Of a stretch of 64,000 bases of DNA, positions 19,015-27,793 are shown in pieces. The position numbers and the translations under genes were made by a program. Source of the DNA: Bradyrhizobium sp. AUGA SZCCT0158 (GTDB lineage Bacteria; Pseudomonadota; Alphaproteobacteria; Rhizobiales; Xanthobacteraceae); NCBI RefSeq assembly GCF_018130065.1, contig NZ_JAFCME010000003.1:254501-318500 (forward strand), given 5' to 3'. How positions within the stretch are numbered: position 1 is the first letter of the stretch; the number at the start of each line of letters is the position of its first letter. Below the pieces are notes generated by a model. It did no database searches. It was not told the DNA's origin and saw nothing but the letters and a program-made list of their open reading frames with translations.

Positions 19015-19311
19015 ATGTTCCGTAAAATCGCTCTTGCAGCTGCTGCCGCGATCGCACTGACCGCTGCTGCTGTTGCCCCGGCTTCGGCTGGTGGCAAGGG
19101 TGGCCACGGTCATGGTGGTCATCACGGTCATGGCCATCACGGCCATCATCATGGTCATCATCATCACGGTCATGGCCATCATCACCACCACGGTCATCAT
19201 CACCACGGCCACCACCACTTCGGCTCGTTCTACATCGGCGGAAGCTGCTGGCGGACGGTGTGGACCGACTTCGGACCGCGTCGCATCTACGTCTGCGGCC
19301 GCTATCTGTAA
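19015..19311 (+). CDS. Secreted histidine-rich small protein
   Basis: 98 residues from ATG 19015, with GGAG 9 bases upstream (an ATG at 19000 adds five residues but lacks this spacing). A signal peptide (MFRKIALAAAAAIALTAAAV, cut after ASA) is followed by about 40 residues made almost only of Gly and His, with 27 histidines between about 27 and 69. It closes with a short domain holding two cysteines (GGSCWRTVW and RRIYVCGRYL). I infer a periplasmic or secreted metal-binding protein (Ni, Zn, Cu or Co); a link to the molybdate operon upstream is not shown. The C-terminal Cys domain resembles that of other small secreted bradyrhizobial proteins. Confidence 0.8.
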   Translation: MFRKIALAAAAAIALTAAAVAPASAGGKGGHGHGGHHGHGHHGHHHGHHHHGHGHHHHHGHHHHGHHHFGSFYIGGSCWRTVWTDFGPRRIYVCGRYL

Positions 19312-19341
19312 GCTGACGGCCGTCGCAAGAAGGTCTCAGTC

Positions 19342-19366
19342 GAAGGCTGGGGCCTTCTCCCTTTTG
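19342..19366 (+). terminator. Rho-independent terminator after the His-rich gene
   Basis: A stem GAAGGC (19342-19347), a 4-base loop and GCCTTC (19352-19357) are followed by TCCCTTTTG. It ends about 50 bp after the His-rich gene stop and separates it from the convergent CoA-transferase gene. Confidence 0.55.
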
Positions 19367-19385
19367 CAGGGTTGCGTCAACTCAC

Positions 19386-20579
19386 CTAAACAATTTCGCG
19401 CGCCCGCAAATCCGCGATCGCGCCCGCGTCGTAACCGATCGAGGCCAGCACCTCATCGGTATGGGCACCCAATTCAGGCGCCATGCGGTCGAGCTTGCCG
19501 CCGCCATGGGCGAGCTGAAAACCGCTGCCGGCAAAACGAAGCCGGCCATAGGGCGTGTCGATTTCCTGAATGGCGCCGCGCGCTGCGATCTGCGGATGAT
19601 CGATCACTTCCTCGACCTTCCAGATGCTGGCGCAGGGCGCGCCGGCCGCCTCCAGGACGGTCTCCCACTCGCGCGGATCCTTCTTCGACAGCGCCTCCTC
19701 GATGATGGCGCGCAAGGCCGGCTCGTTTTCCTGCCTCGCGAACCAGTCGACGAAGCGCGGGTCTTCCAGCGCGTCAGTGCGGCCGAGCGCCTTCATCAGC
19801 GACTGGTACTGCTTCTCGCTGTTGACGGCGAGCAGGAGATAACCGTCGCCGGCCTTGAACAGATTGGCGGTCGGCCGGCGGCTGACGGCCTGATTCCCGG
19901 AGAGTTGCTGGCGATGACCGGCAACCGCGTAATCCGCCACCTGACCTGAAAGAAACGCCAGCGTCGCTTCCAGCATGGAGACGTCGACCATCTGTCCCTT
20001 GCCGGTATGGGTACGCTGGAACAGCGCGCTGGAGACACCGAACGCCGCGGTCGAGCCGGACAACACGTCGCAGACCGCAAAGCCGGCGCGGGTCGGTCCG
20101 GTCTCGGCGTGGCCCGTAATGGACATGATGCCTGATAGAGCCTGGATCTTGCCGTCATAGCCGGCGCCAAGCCGCGCCGGACCGGTCTGGCCAAACCCCG
20201 AAATCGCGCAATAGATCAGCCGCGGGTTGATCGCCGAGAGCGCCGCATAGCCGATGCCGAGCTTGTCCATCACGCCGGGACGGAAATTCTCCATCACTAC
20301 GTCGGCCTGCGCCGCGAGCTCCTTGACGATCGCGATCGCCTCCGGCTTTTGCAGGTCGAGCGTCAGGCTGCGCTTGTTGCCGTTGATCGCCTGCCAACCC
20401 GGGGCCAGACCGCGCTCGGCCCATTCGCGGGAGAGCGGCGTGCGGCGCATGTCCTCGCCCTCGCGCCGCTCCACCTTGATGACATCGGCGCCGAGCAGCG
20501 CGAGCTGGTAGCTCGCATAGGGGCCGGCCAGCACCTGCGTGAAGTCGAGAATCTTCACGCCTTCGAACGGTCGGGTCAA
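19386..20579 (-). CDS. CaiB/BaiF family CoA-transferase
   Basis: 397 residues, the usual size for class III CoA-transferases. It opens GVKILDFTQVLAGPYASYQL and GADVIKVE, and the catalytic Asp lies in AVCDVLSGSTAAFG. The enzyme moves CoA between carboxylic acids; the acid is unknown (formyl-, carnitine- and succinyl-type relatives look alike). Translation begins at TTG 20579, which has a strong AGGAGG 7 bases upstream; there is no competing ATG. Upstream on the same strand, across a repeat, lies the GrdB-like gene. Confidence 0.9.
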   Translation of the reverse strand: MTRPFEGVKILDFTQVLAGPYASYQLALLGADVIKVERREGEDMRRTPLSREWAERGLAPGWQAINGNKRSLTLDLQKPEAIAIVKELAAQADVVMENFRPGVMDKLGIGYAALSAINPRLIYCAISGFGQTGPARLGAGYDGKIQALSGIMSITGHAETGPTRAGFAVCDVLSGSTAAFGVSSALFQRTHTGKGQMVDVSMLEATLAFLSGQVADYAVAGHRQQLSGNQAVSRRPTANLFKAGDGYLLLAVNSEKQYQSLMKALGRTDALEDPRFVDWFARQENEPALRAIIEEALSKKDPREWETVLEAAGAPCASIWKVEEVIDHPQIAARGAIQEIDTPYGRLRFAGSGFQLAHGGGKLDRMAPELGAHTDEVLASIGYDAGAIADLRAREIV

Positions 20580-20601
20580 TGGAGGTCCTCCTCGTTTTCT
20601 T

Positions 20602-20744
20602 CCCTCTCCCCTTGTGGGAGAGGGTGGCGCCTCACGAAGTGAGGCGACGGGTGAGGGGTTCTCTCCTCACGGCAACATTTCGAGATGAGGATAGAGACCC
20701 CTCATCCGGCGCTTCGCGCCACCTTCTCCCACAAGGGGAGAAGG
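20602..20744. repeat. Long imperfect inverted repeat, REP/BIME-like
   Basis: The segment starting CTCTCCCCTTGTGGGAGAGG at about 20604 is the inverted copy of the one ending at 20744 (around CTTCTCCCACAAGGGGAG). The arms, about 50 bases each, include the GTGAGGGG/CCCCTCAT part, with a short centre. This palindromic repeat type is scattered through Rhizobiales genomes. It fills the gap between the CoA-transferase and GrdB-like genes. Confidence 0.75.
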
Positions 20745-20755
20745 AAGGCACCGCC

Positions 20756-21685
20756 TCACGCCGCGCGGTTGCCGCGCGCGATTTCTTTCTGCTTGTCGAA
20801 TTCGGCGCGGCGCCGTGCCAGTTCTTCCGGGCTCATCTGCGCGATGTTGTTGTAGTCGAGCTTCCAGGAGGCATCGTCGCTCCAGCGCAGCGGCGATTGC
20901 ATCGTGGTGCGCGCGCCGGACGCGGTTTCCAACAAGCGCAGCGCCAGTTCGAGCGTCTGCGCCTGCGAGGCCACATCCTGCGGCTTGCCGGAGGAGTTGC
21001 CGAGCGGAAAGTCCGAAAACAGGAAGCGCGGCACGGCGGCGTGTTCGACGATGTCCTTGGCGCAGCCCATCACCACGGTGGCGATGCCGTTGGCTTCGAG
21101 GTGGCGCGCGACCAATGCCGAGGTCTGGTGGCACACCGGGCAGTTCGGCACCAGCACGGCGACGTCGACCTTGTCGGCAAGACAACGCGCGAGGATGTCA
21201 GGCGCGTCGGTGTCGATGGTGACGCGATGGCTGCGATTGGTCGGCGCGCCGAAGAAACGCGGCGCCACCTCGCCGATCCGCCCCGCGGCTTGCGCCTTCA
21301 GGAGCTGCGGCAGCGGAAACCAGGTGCCGCTGTCGGTTGCTGTGGTGTGCTTGCGGTCATAGCCGATATGCGAGATGCGCAGATCGTGCTGTTTCGAGGT
21401 ATCGCCGTCATACACCGTGTAGAATTTCGCGCCGCCATTATACGCAGCACCCGGACCCTGATCGCCCTTGGTGGGATCATATTGCGCGGCTGTGGTAACG
21501 ATGGTCACCCGCGATTGCGCCAGCGGCTTTTTCAAAGGCTGGAACGGCGCATCGACGTAATGCGCCCAGCGGTAGGGCGTGGTGTAGCCGATCGCAGCGT
21601 AATAATCGCGGGTCCGCTGCATATACGGGACCGCGGAATCGTAGTCGGGCGCAAAGCCCAGTTGATCGTCGGACGGGCCGGACAT
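20756..21685 (-). CDS. Glycine/sarcosine/betaine reductase selenoprotein B-like (GrdB) protein
   Basis: 309 residues from ATG 21685 with GGAG 8 bases upstream. The segments DLRISHIGYDRKHTT and VDVAVLVPNCPVCHQTSALV place it in the GrdB / D-proline-reductase family. At the site where clostridial GrdB has selenocysteine it has a CPVC motif and no in-frame TGA, so it is a cysteine form. Such aerobic relatives have no established reaction; the CPVC pair suggests thiol chemistry. Its neighbour downstream is a CoA-transferase, which may act in the same pathway. Confidence 0.75.
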   Translation of the reverse strand: MSGPSDDQLGFAPDYDSAVPYMQRTRDYYAAIGYTTPYRWAHYVDAPFQPLKKPLAQSRVTIVTTAAQYDPTKGDQGPGAAYNGGAKFYTVYDGDTSKQHDLRISHIGYDRKHTTATDSGTWFPLPQLLKAQAAGRIGEVAPRFFGAPTNRSHRVTIDTDAPDILARCLADKVDVAVLVPNCPVCHQTSALVARHLEANGIATVVMGCAKDIVEHAAVPRFLFSDFPLGNSSGKPQDVASQAQTLELALRLLETASGARTTMQSPLRWSDDASWKLDYNNIAQMSPEELARRRAEFDKQKEIARGNRAA

Positions 21686-21876
21686 TGTTGTGTCTCCTGC
21701 GTTTCCACCGTGAGGGCGCTGATCTTGAGCCTAAGCTAGTGATAGTCCGCCTGTTCCTCAACAGCGGATATTGCACGAGCCAAGACCCATGACCATGCGC
21801 GCCACGGCCGGACGGCAGGCCTTAACCGCAGGCTGGTATCTTGTTTTGCCGGTGCGGGTGCCGGCAACGGCGCGAC

Positions 21877-22479
21877 CTAGTCGTCCTCCTCGGCCGGCTC
21901 ACCCATTCTGCACGGGCGCAAAGCATCGCCGCCCTTGAGCACGATGATCGAGACCGCCGCATGATTCTGCCGGAAATCGTTGAGGCGGAAGATTCCGGCG
22001 GCGTAGCGTTCGCGCAGGCCTTGTTCCACCCTGGCGTCGATCGGATCACGGAATATCTCGCGCGCACGCAACAAACCCAAATCGCCATGGTCGCGGTACA
22101 GAGTCGAGGTGTGCTGCAAGCGCGAGGACAGATACCAGAACATCGCCGAGCGGTATTCCTTCAAGGCGTCTTTCGGGCAGGACTGCGGCGTACAGACACG
22201 CAAAGCCAGCGTGATCTTGTCGGGGTCAAAGTTGGGGAAACGATCATCGATCGAGCGCCCGCCGCGGTCGCGCGAGCCGCGCGAGGGAATGGCTTTCGTT
22301 CCAGCGACGTGCTGGCGGCCGTAGCAGGCCGGCGCCGTCTTCGGCTCGGACATGTATCTTTCCACGCGGGCGAAAACACCGAAGCCGACCATCGCGACGC
22401 CGCCGATGGCCAGACCCGTGGCAACCGCGCGCCAGCGGGTGAAGAAGCCCGAGGGCAAGCCTTGTTCGAGCATGCTCAT
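21877..22479 (-). CDS. Uncharacterised single-pass membrane protein (operon gene 3)
   Basis: 200 residues from ATG 22479, which overlaps the upstream stop as ATGA; an ATG at 22485 is an alternative. One membrane helix at about 16-38 (AVATGLAIGGVAMVGFGVFA) leaves a soluble, probably periplasmic domain with cysteines in PACYGRQ, ALRVCTPQSCPKD and LRPCRMGE. The CTPQSCPKD region followed by YRSAMFWYLSSRLQ resembles CLTREQPQRFCQKP and YEAIRQYAKLVVQ in the gene before it, so the two may be distant paralogues. I recognise no family. It ends in an acidic EPAEEDD. Confidence 0.6.
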   Translation of the reverse strand: MSMLEQGLPSGFFTRWRAVATGLAIGGVAMVGFGVFARVERYMSEPKTAPACYGRQHVAGTKAIPSRGSRDRGGRSIDDRFPNFDPDKITLALRVCTPQSCPKDALKEYRSAMFWYLSSRLQHTSTLYRDHGDLGLLRAREIFRDPIDARVEQGLRERYAAGIFRLNDFRQNHAAVSIIVLKGGDALRPCRMGEPAEEDD

Positions 22480-23267
22480 CCGCATGCGTTCTTGCTGGGC
22501 CGAGCGGGGCCTACGACAGGCATCGGGGGCATCCCGCGCGGCGGCGGCGGACTTCCGAAGACTCCCGGCGTTCGGTTCGACATGAGCCGGGCAACATCGC
22601 TGGCCGGGATGTAACCGTCGGTTTCGAGCGCGACCAGACCTTCCTGGAGTTGCGGGTCGATCCGGGCGCTGGGCATGCCGGTCGCGCGTTGATTGTAATC
22701 GATCGGCCCCCCGGCAACCATTGCCGCCGGGCTGCCCACCTGCAATTGCCATTCTTCACGCGCCTGAACGACCAGCTTGGCATACTGCCGAATTGCCTCG
22801 TACAAATGATCCCGGTGCGGCTTCTGACAGAAGCGCTGCGGCTGTTCCCTGGTCAGGCACGCCACATAGGCGCCGCCGCGCACGACCCGGTGCTCGACGA
22901 CATAGAGGCTATCGAAAGCTGCGTTCCTCTGCACAGCGGTCAGTTCGACCGTAGCGGCGCGGTCGGTGCAGATGCGATGAACTCTCTTCAGTTGTGCGTC
23001 ACCGCCGCCGACCTGCTCGATCGCCGCAGCCGGATTGCCGGGGTTTGCGGTTTCGACGAAACCCCGGTCGAGCGACTTGCCCACCTGCTTCATGGAGTAG
23101 ACACCGGCGCCGCCGATTGCGAATGCCAGTGCGACCCCGAGCGCCATGCCGCCGACCTGCTTGACCAGCGGCGGCATCCCGCCGTCGGAAGACGCCGGGA
23201 TCGGTCGCCGCGCCTCGGGCGCCGGCTGCATCCCGCGCCGGCCGAAATCGCCATTCTGTCGACTCAT
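22476..23267 (-). CDS. Uncharacterised single-pass membrane protein (operon gene 2)
   Basis: 263 residues from ATG 23267, with AAAGGAAG 8 bases upstream; the longer open frame overlaps the upstream gene and looks non-coding. A Pro/Arg-rich cytoplasmic tail is followed by a helix at about 37-58 (GGMALGVALAFAIGGAGVYS), then a domain with cysteines in HRICTDR and CLTREQPQRFCQKP. The C-terminal 30 residues are Pro/Met-rich and end NACG. It starts 16 bp after gene 1 of the set and overlaps gene 3. No known family recognised. Confidence 0.6.
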   Translation of the reverse strand: MSRQNGDFGRRGMQPAPEARRPIPASSDGGMPPLVKQVGGMALGVALAFAIGGAGVYSMKQVGKSLDRGFVETANPGNPAAAIEQVGGGDAQLKRVHRICTDRAATVELTAVQRNAAFDSLYVVEHRVVRGGAYVACLTREQPQRFCQKPHRDHLYEAIRQYAKLVVQAREEWQLQVGSPAAMVAGGPIDYNQRATGMPSARIDPQLQEGLVALETDGYIPASDVARLMSNRTPGVFGSPPPPRGMPPMPVVGPARPSKNACG

Positions 23268-23283
23268 GGGTTCTTCCTTTCGG

Positions 23284-24144
23284 TCAGCGGCGCGCGCGCT
23301 GCTTGCACAGGCGATCCAGGTCGCCGGCGTACATGGTTTTGTTGGCAGCGCCGTCGCTCTGCGCCAGACCCGAAGTCGGCGTGATGCGGGATGGATTGAG
23401 CAACAGAGTGTAGCGGACAGCATCGAACGGCAGACCAAAATGATCGGCCCAGTTCTGCAACGACGTACACAATCCCTGACGGCTGCTGACTTCGTCGCCG
23501 GTCGGGTCCACGGGGCGCGCAAAACTGGGGGCGCCAAACGTGCCGATCCGGAAGCCCGCCAGCGAGCCCGGTTGCGCGTCGAGAACGTCAAAGGCTGCAT
23601 AGCCTTCAAATCCGACGCGTGGCGCCGATCCAGGCGTCAAGCCTTGCAGGCGCCAGCGGATCGGTTGATCGGCGATGATGACGACCCCATCACGCGGGAC
23701 CTGCTTGAGGTCGAGTTGCAGCATCCGATAGCCGTCCTGATCGACGGCCAGTCGCGCCTGCGACGACGTTCCCCCGCCATCCGGTTTTGCGCTGTCGAAT
23801 GCGACCGCAATAACCTGAAGCGATGCGGTCGCGCCGGAGGCCATTTCCGGCCTGCCGGTCAGCGCCCTGAGCCTCGCTATCTGCCGCCCGCGTTCCTTAT
23901 CCAGTACCGAGGTGACGATGCCTGGCTTCGATGCTGGCTCGTCGCGGGGACCGGCGTGCTCCAGAATCTGCTGAAACCTGTTATTGTTGCGACCGACGAC
24001 CGAGCCGAGCACGTGCCCATACGTCATCGTCAGCACGACAATCGGCGTGGCGATAAAACCGAGCACCGTGAACCAGACAAAGAAGCGAATGACCTGGTCA
24101 AGCAGCGGCGGTCGCGGCGGCGGATCTGTCTGCGTCACACTCAT
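23284..24144 (-). CDS. Uncharacterised single-pass membrane protein (operon gene 1)
   Basis: 286 residues from ATG 24144. The N-terminal tail is proline-rich (TDPPPRPPLLDQ), one helix spans about 19-44 (FFVWFTVLGFIATPIVVLTM), and the remainder should lie in the periplasm. That domain contains LAVDQDGYRMLQLDLKQVP and IRWRLQGLTPGSAPRVGFEG, a beta-rich pattern, and closes with cysteines in QGLCTSLQNW and DRLCKQRARR. First gene of a three-gene set with the same build; the divergent antiporter ends about 150 bp away. No family recognised; a complex of the three products is a guess from linkage and topology. Confidence 0.6.
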   Translation of the reverse strand: MSVTQTDPPPRPPLLDQVIRFFVWFTVLGFIATPIVVLTMTYGHVLGSVVGRNNNRFQQILEHAGPRDEPASKPGIVTSVLDKERGRQIARLRALTGRPEMASGATASLQVIAVAFDSAKPDGGGTSSQARLAVDQDGYRMLQLDLKQVPRDGVVIIADQPIRWRLQGLTPGSAPRVGFEGYAAFDVLDAQPGSLAGFRIGTFGAPSFARPVDPTGDEVSSRQGLCTSLQNWADHFGLPFDAVRYTLLLNPSRITPTSGLAQSDGAANKTMYAGDLDRLCKQRARR

Positions 24145-24292
24145 CAACGGCCCCGATGGCCGCCGGAGGGAACGCGACCTTACGGACCGAACTTACACGG
24201 AGAGGTTGAAAGGCTTTTTTGAGTACCAGACTAAAAGTCGCGCGATCCCGGCCATGTTTGATTAACGGGTTGTGTCTTTTCGAGACGACACC

Positions 24293-26086
24293 TCAAACCC
24301 CCGCGACCTGCGACCATATCTCGGCGAGCTTGCGCCTGAACCGCTGCATGCGCGTCAGGGGCACGGCCACTTCCTCTTCCTCGGGCAGTCGAAGGCCGAT
24401 GACACTGACCCGGCCGCCACTGATGCTGCGCGCGACCAGGACGATGGGATCCAGCACCAGCTCGGCGCCTTCCTTTGGCGCGTGGTCGAGATGGATGTCG
24501 AAATGATCCGCCAGCGTCAGCTTGGCCTGCTCTTCACCGACCGCAACGCCGTAGATCGCAGCGAGTTCGCCCAGCGTGTGCTCGCCCGACACCGTGAAAT
24601 CGCCGAGCAGATGCGGATCGGGCGCCGAACTCGGCGCCATGTCGACGAAGAACCGATCCAGCGCCTCGGCCTTTTCCGGCGGCGCCAGCAGATAGATGTA
24701 GTCCCCGGGCGCGATCGGATCGGCCTCGATCGGCGAGAGGATCCGCTCATCGCGGATCACCAGCGTCGGCTTCGACCAGGACGGGATCAGCCCACGCCGG
24801 AAATACAGGCTCTTGGAGCGCACGGGGTAGCCGACCAGTTGCTGCTCGAGCTGGCCCGGCAGATCGAGCTCCACGCGGCGCGGGCCACGGTCCGCGCGGG
24901 GCAACGCCACATGCAGCAGCCGCGCCGCCGGCGCCAGCGTCCAGCCCTGCAGCAGCAGCGAGATGAAGACGACGACAAAGGCGACGTCGAAATAGAGATA
25001 GGCTTTCGACAGCCCCACCAGCATCGGGATCGACGCCAGGAAGATCGCTACCGCGCCGCGCAGGCCGGTCCAGGCAATGAAGAGCTTTTCCCGCCAGTTG
25101 AAGCGAAACGGCGCGAGGCAGAGAAACACCGCCAGCGGCCGCGCCAGCAGCATCAGCACCAGCGCCACCAGCACGGCCGGACCGATGCTGCTCACCAGCC
25201 GCTGCGGCGACACCAAGAGGCCGAGCATCACGAACATCACGATCTGCGCCAGCCAGGTCGCGGCATCGAGGAACGTCACCACCGAATTATGCGCGCGCGT
25301 CGGCCGGTTGCCGATGATGATGCCGGCGAGATAGACCGCGAGAAAGCCGCTGGCGTGCGCGATCTGCGCCGCCCCGAAAATCACCAGCGCCGCGGTGGCG
25401 ACAAAGGGCGCATGCAGGCCTTGCGGCAGCGCCACGCGATTGAGCCCGACCACCACCAGACGGCCGCCGATCACGCCGACGACGGCGCCGAGCCCGGCTT
25501 CACGCACGAATTCCAACGCGATATGCGCGGCCGAGCTTTGACCGAGCGAAATGTACTGCACCAGCATCAGCGTAAGGAAGACCGCGAACGGATCGTTGGT
25601 GCCGGATTCGGCTTCCAGTGTCGCACCGACCCTGGGGCGCAGCCGCAGGCCCTGCGCATGCACCAGCAGGAATACCGCCGCCGCATCGGTCGAAGCGACG
25701 ACGGCGCCGACCAGCAGCGACTCGCTCCAGTTCAGATCGAGCACGTATTTGGCGAATGGCGCGGTGACCAGGGCGGTGAGCAACACGCCGACCGTCGCCA
25801 GCACCGTGGACGGCGCCAGCACCGCACGGATGCTTTGAAACCGCGTTTTCAGACCGCCGTCGAACAGGATCAGCGCCAGCGCCACCGACCCCACCAGATA
25901 GGTCGAGCGTACGTCGTCGAAGCTGAGCTGGCCGGGCCCGGAATCGCCCGCCAGCATGCCGATCATCAAGAAGACCAGCAGCAATGGCGCGCCGAAGCGC
26001 AGCGCCAGCAGGCTCGAGAGAATTCCGGCCATGATCAGGACGGCTCCGAGCAAAATCGCCAGACTTACTGAATCGAGAGAAGCCAT
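24293..26086 (-). CDS. Potassium/proton antiporter, CvrA/NhaP2 type
   Basis: 597 residues. About twelve membrane helices in the first 390 residues carry CPA-family features: ALILFDGGLKTR, the two-residue core in VVASTDAAAVF, LEAESGTNDPFAVFLTL and WTGLRGAVAIFLASIPML. The cytoplasmic part has a TrkA-C-like domain (about 400-485, LVIRDERILSPIEADP) and a CorC/HlyC-like tail (about 490-580). This order matches NhaP2/CvrA proteins that exchange K+ for H+ and protect against low osmolarity or alkaline stress. The divergent neighbour is an MscS channel, a sensible osmotic pairing. Confidence 0.9.
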   Translation of the reverse strand: MASLDSVSLAILLGAVLIMAGILSSLLALRFGAPLLLVFLMIGMLAGDSGPGQLSFDDVRSTYLVGSVALALILFDGGLKTRFQSIRAVLAPSTVLATVGVLLTALVTAPFAKYVLDLNWSESLLVGAVVASTDAAAVFLLVHAQGLRLRPRVGATLEAESGTNDPFAVFLTLMLVQYISLGQSSAAHIALEFVREAGLGAVVGVIGGRLVVVGLNRVALPQGLHAPFVATAALVIFGAAQIAHASGFLAVYLAGIIIGNRPTRAHNSVVTFLDAATWLAQIVMFVMLGLLVSPQRLVSSIGPAVLVALVLMLLARPLAVFLCLAPFRFNWREKLFIAWTGLRGAVAIFLASIPMLVGLSKAYLYFDVAFVVVFISLLLQGWTLAPAARLLHVALPRADRGPRRVELDLPGQLEQQLVGYPVRSKSLYFRRGLIPSWSKPTLVIRDERILSPIEADPIAPGDYIYLLAPPEKAEALDRFFVDMAPSSAPDPHLLGDFTVSGEHTLGELAAIYGVAVGEEQAKLTLADHFDIHLDHAPKEGAELVLDPIVLVARSISGGRVSVIGLRLPEEEEVAVPLTRMQRFRRKLAEIWSQVAGV

Positions 26087-26359
26087 GAATCCAGGTAAGC
26101 CTCGAATCTAGAGAAGGTTTGCACCGCTGCAATGTTGGGCAAATACTTGCAATTGCATCCTTATCGTCGCCACAGTTGAACGCCAACCCATTTCTCCGGA
26201 TAGCGGCAATGTGCCCGGTTTATCGGCCTAACTTGCCCTTGCGGACGTCTTGTATCGATGGCATCCGCAGCGGGCTTGTGGGAATCTGCCAGCGCTTCGA
26301 ATCAATTTTGCATGATGGGGCAGCTGGATAAGCAACTTGCCCCGAACGAGATTTTGCCG

Positions 26360-27676
26360 ATGGATCCGAAAGAGATTATCGAGTTGCTGCTCACCACCGC
26401 ACGGTCGCTCGGCGCGGAAGTCACCTCGCCGTGGTTCTATCTGCAGTTTGGCCTGATCCTCGCCGGCGCAGGCATCGCCTATGCTTGCGACGCGGCGATT
26501 CGTTCGCGCATCGACATGACCTCGTTCGCGATGGGCTTGCCGCTGCCGCTTCGGCACTTCGCCCGCGTGCTGATCTTCAGCGCTTCCACCGCGGTGTTCG
26601 CCGTTCTGATGATCGCCGCCCGCATCGCAATGGTCCACTCGACCTGGCCGAGCCGCAGCTATCTCTTGGCGGTCTCCGCCAAGCTGGCGCTGGCCTGGCT
26701 GGTCATTCGCCTCGTGACATCGGTCATTCGCAACGAGTTCATCGTCCGCCTGGTGTCGCTGTCGGCGTGGCTGGTCGCCGCGCTCAGCGTCGTCGGCCAG
26801 CTTCAACCGACCCTGGACTTGCTGGATTCGGATGCGGCCTCGATCGTGCTCGGCGGATTGCGGCTGACGCCGCTGGTCCTGATCAAGCTCGGCGCCTTGC
26901 TGATCGTGGCGCTATGGCTGACCAACATCGCCAGCAACTTCGTCGAAAGCCGGATCACCCGCTCCGCGGATTTGACGCCGTCGATCCAGGTGCTGCTGGT
27001 GAAGATGATCCGGATGGGCCTGATGGTGCTGGCGGTCATCATCGCGCTCAGCGCCGTCGGCATCAATCTGTCCGCGCTCGCGGTATTTTCCGGCGCGGTC
27101 GGCGTCGGTATCGGTATCGGCCTGCAGAAGATCGTCGCCAATTTCATCTCGGGCATCATCCTGCTGGCAGACAAGTCGGTGAAGCCCGGCGATCTCGTCA
27201 CCATCGGCGACAGTTCGGGGCGGATCAGCGCGATGAAGACGCGCTACATTTCGGTCGCCGCCGGCGACGGCCGCGAATTCCTGATCCCGAACGAGGATCT
27301 GGTGACCCAGAAGGTGGTGAACTGGACCTATACCGACAAGAATACGCTGGTGAAGGTGCTGTTCGGCGCCAATTACGACGCCGATCCGCGGCTGGTCTGC
27401 AAGCTGGCCATCGAGATCGCCGCGGCGGCGCCGCGCGCCATCAAGAACAAGCCGCCGAACTGCATCCTGACCGAGTTTGCCGAGGCCGGGATGAAATTCT
27501 CCCTGACCTTCTGGATCGCCGACCCCGACGGCATGGACACCGTAAAGAGCGACGTTATGCTGGCGCTGTGGGATGCCTTCAAGCGCGAGGGCATCCGGGT
27601 TCCCTACCCGGTGCGTGAAATCCGGGTCCGGGGCGGCGCGCTGCCTGTCGAATCCGTGGTTGAGGTTTCCAGCTGA
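26360..27676 (+). CDS. MscS-family mechanosensitive channel
   Basis: 438 residues from ATG 26360; open frame upstream to 26258 exists but residues before 26360 do not look like protein. About six helices precede the pore helix AVFSGAVGVGIGIGLQKIVA, which carries the small-residue Gly/Ala packing of MscS TM3. The beta domain follows (SVKPGDLVTIGD, then VNWTYTDKNTLVKV). It should open under membrane tension to release solutes. It lies divergent to the K+/H+ antiporter across about 270 bp, so both may respond to osmotic change. The extra N-terminal helices put it in the larger MscS subgroup. Confidence 0.9.
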   Translation: MDPKEIIELLLTTARSLGAEVTSPWFYLQFGLILAGAGIAYACDAAIRSRIDMTSFAMGLPLPLRHFARVLIFSASTAVFAVLMIAARIAMVHSTWPSRSYLLAVSAKLALAWLVIRLVTSVIRNEFIVRLVSLSAWLVAALSVVGQLQPTLDLLDSDAASIVLGGLRLTPLVLIKLGALLIVALWLTNIASNFVESRITRSADLTPSIQVLLVKMIRMGLMVLAVIIALSAVGINLSALAVFSGAVGVGIGIGLQKIVANFISGIILLADKSVKPGDLVTIGDSSGRISAMKTRYISVAAGDGREFLIPNEDLVTQKVVNWTYTDKNTLVKVLFGANYDADPRLVCKLAIEIAAAAPRAIKNKPPNCILTEFAEAGMKFSLTFWIADPDGMDTVKSDVMLALWDAFKREGIRVPYPVREIRVRGGALPVESVVEVSS

Positions 27677-27793
27677 AATCAAGCGTTTAGATGCCCCCCG
27701 GCCCCGAACCTTGGCTTGCACTGCAAGCTGCGATCATTAAATTAGGCTGCAAATCAGCCTTTGACGCCCTCAATTCCGAAGCATGACCCGCCC

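Noticed and set aside
19090-19225. Tandem GGTCATCAC-like repeats that could suggest a repeat array
   Set aside because: They encode the Gly-His tract in a frame with signal peptide and ribosome site; there are no spacers, so this is not a CRISPR array.
24272-26071. Open plus-strand frame of about 600 codons opposite the antiporter
   Set aside because: The antiporter on the other strand has clear membrane helices and family motifs; the antisense product is low-complexity Arg/Gln/His.
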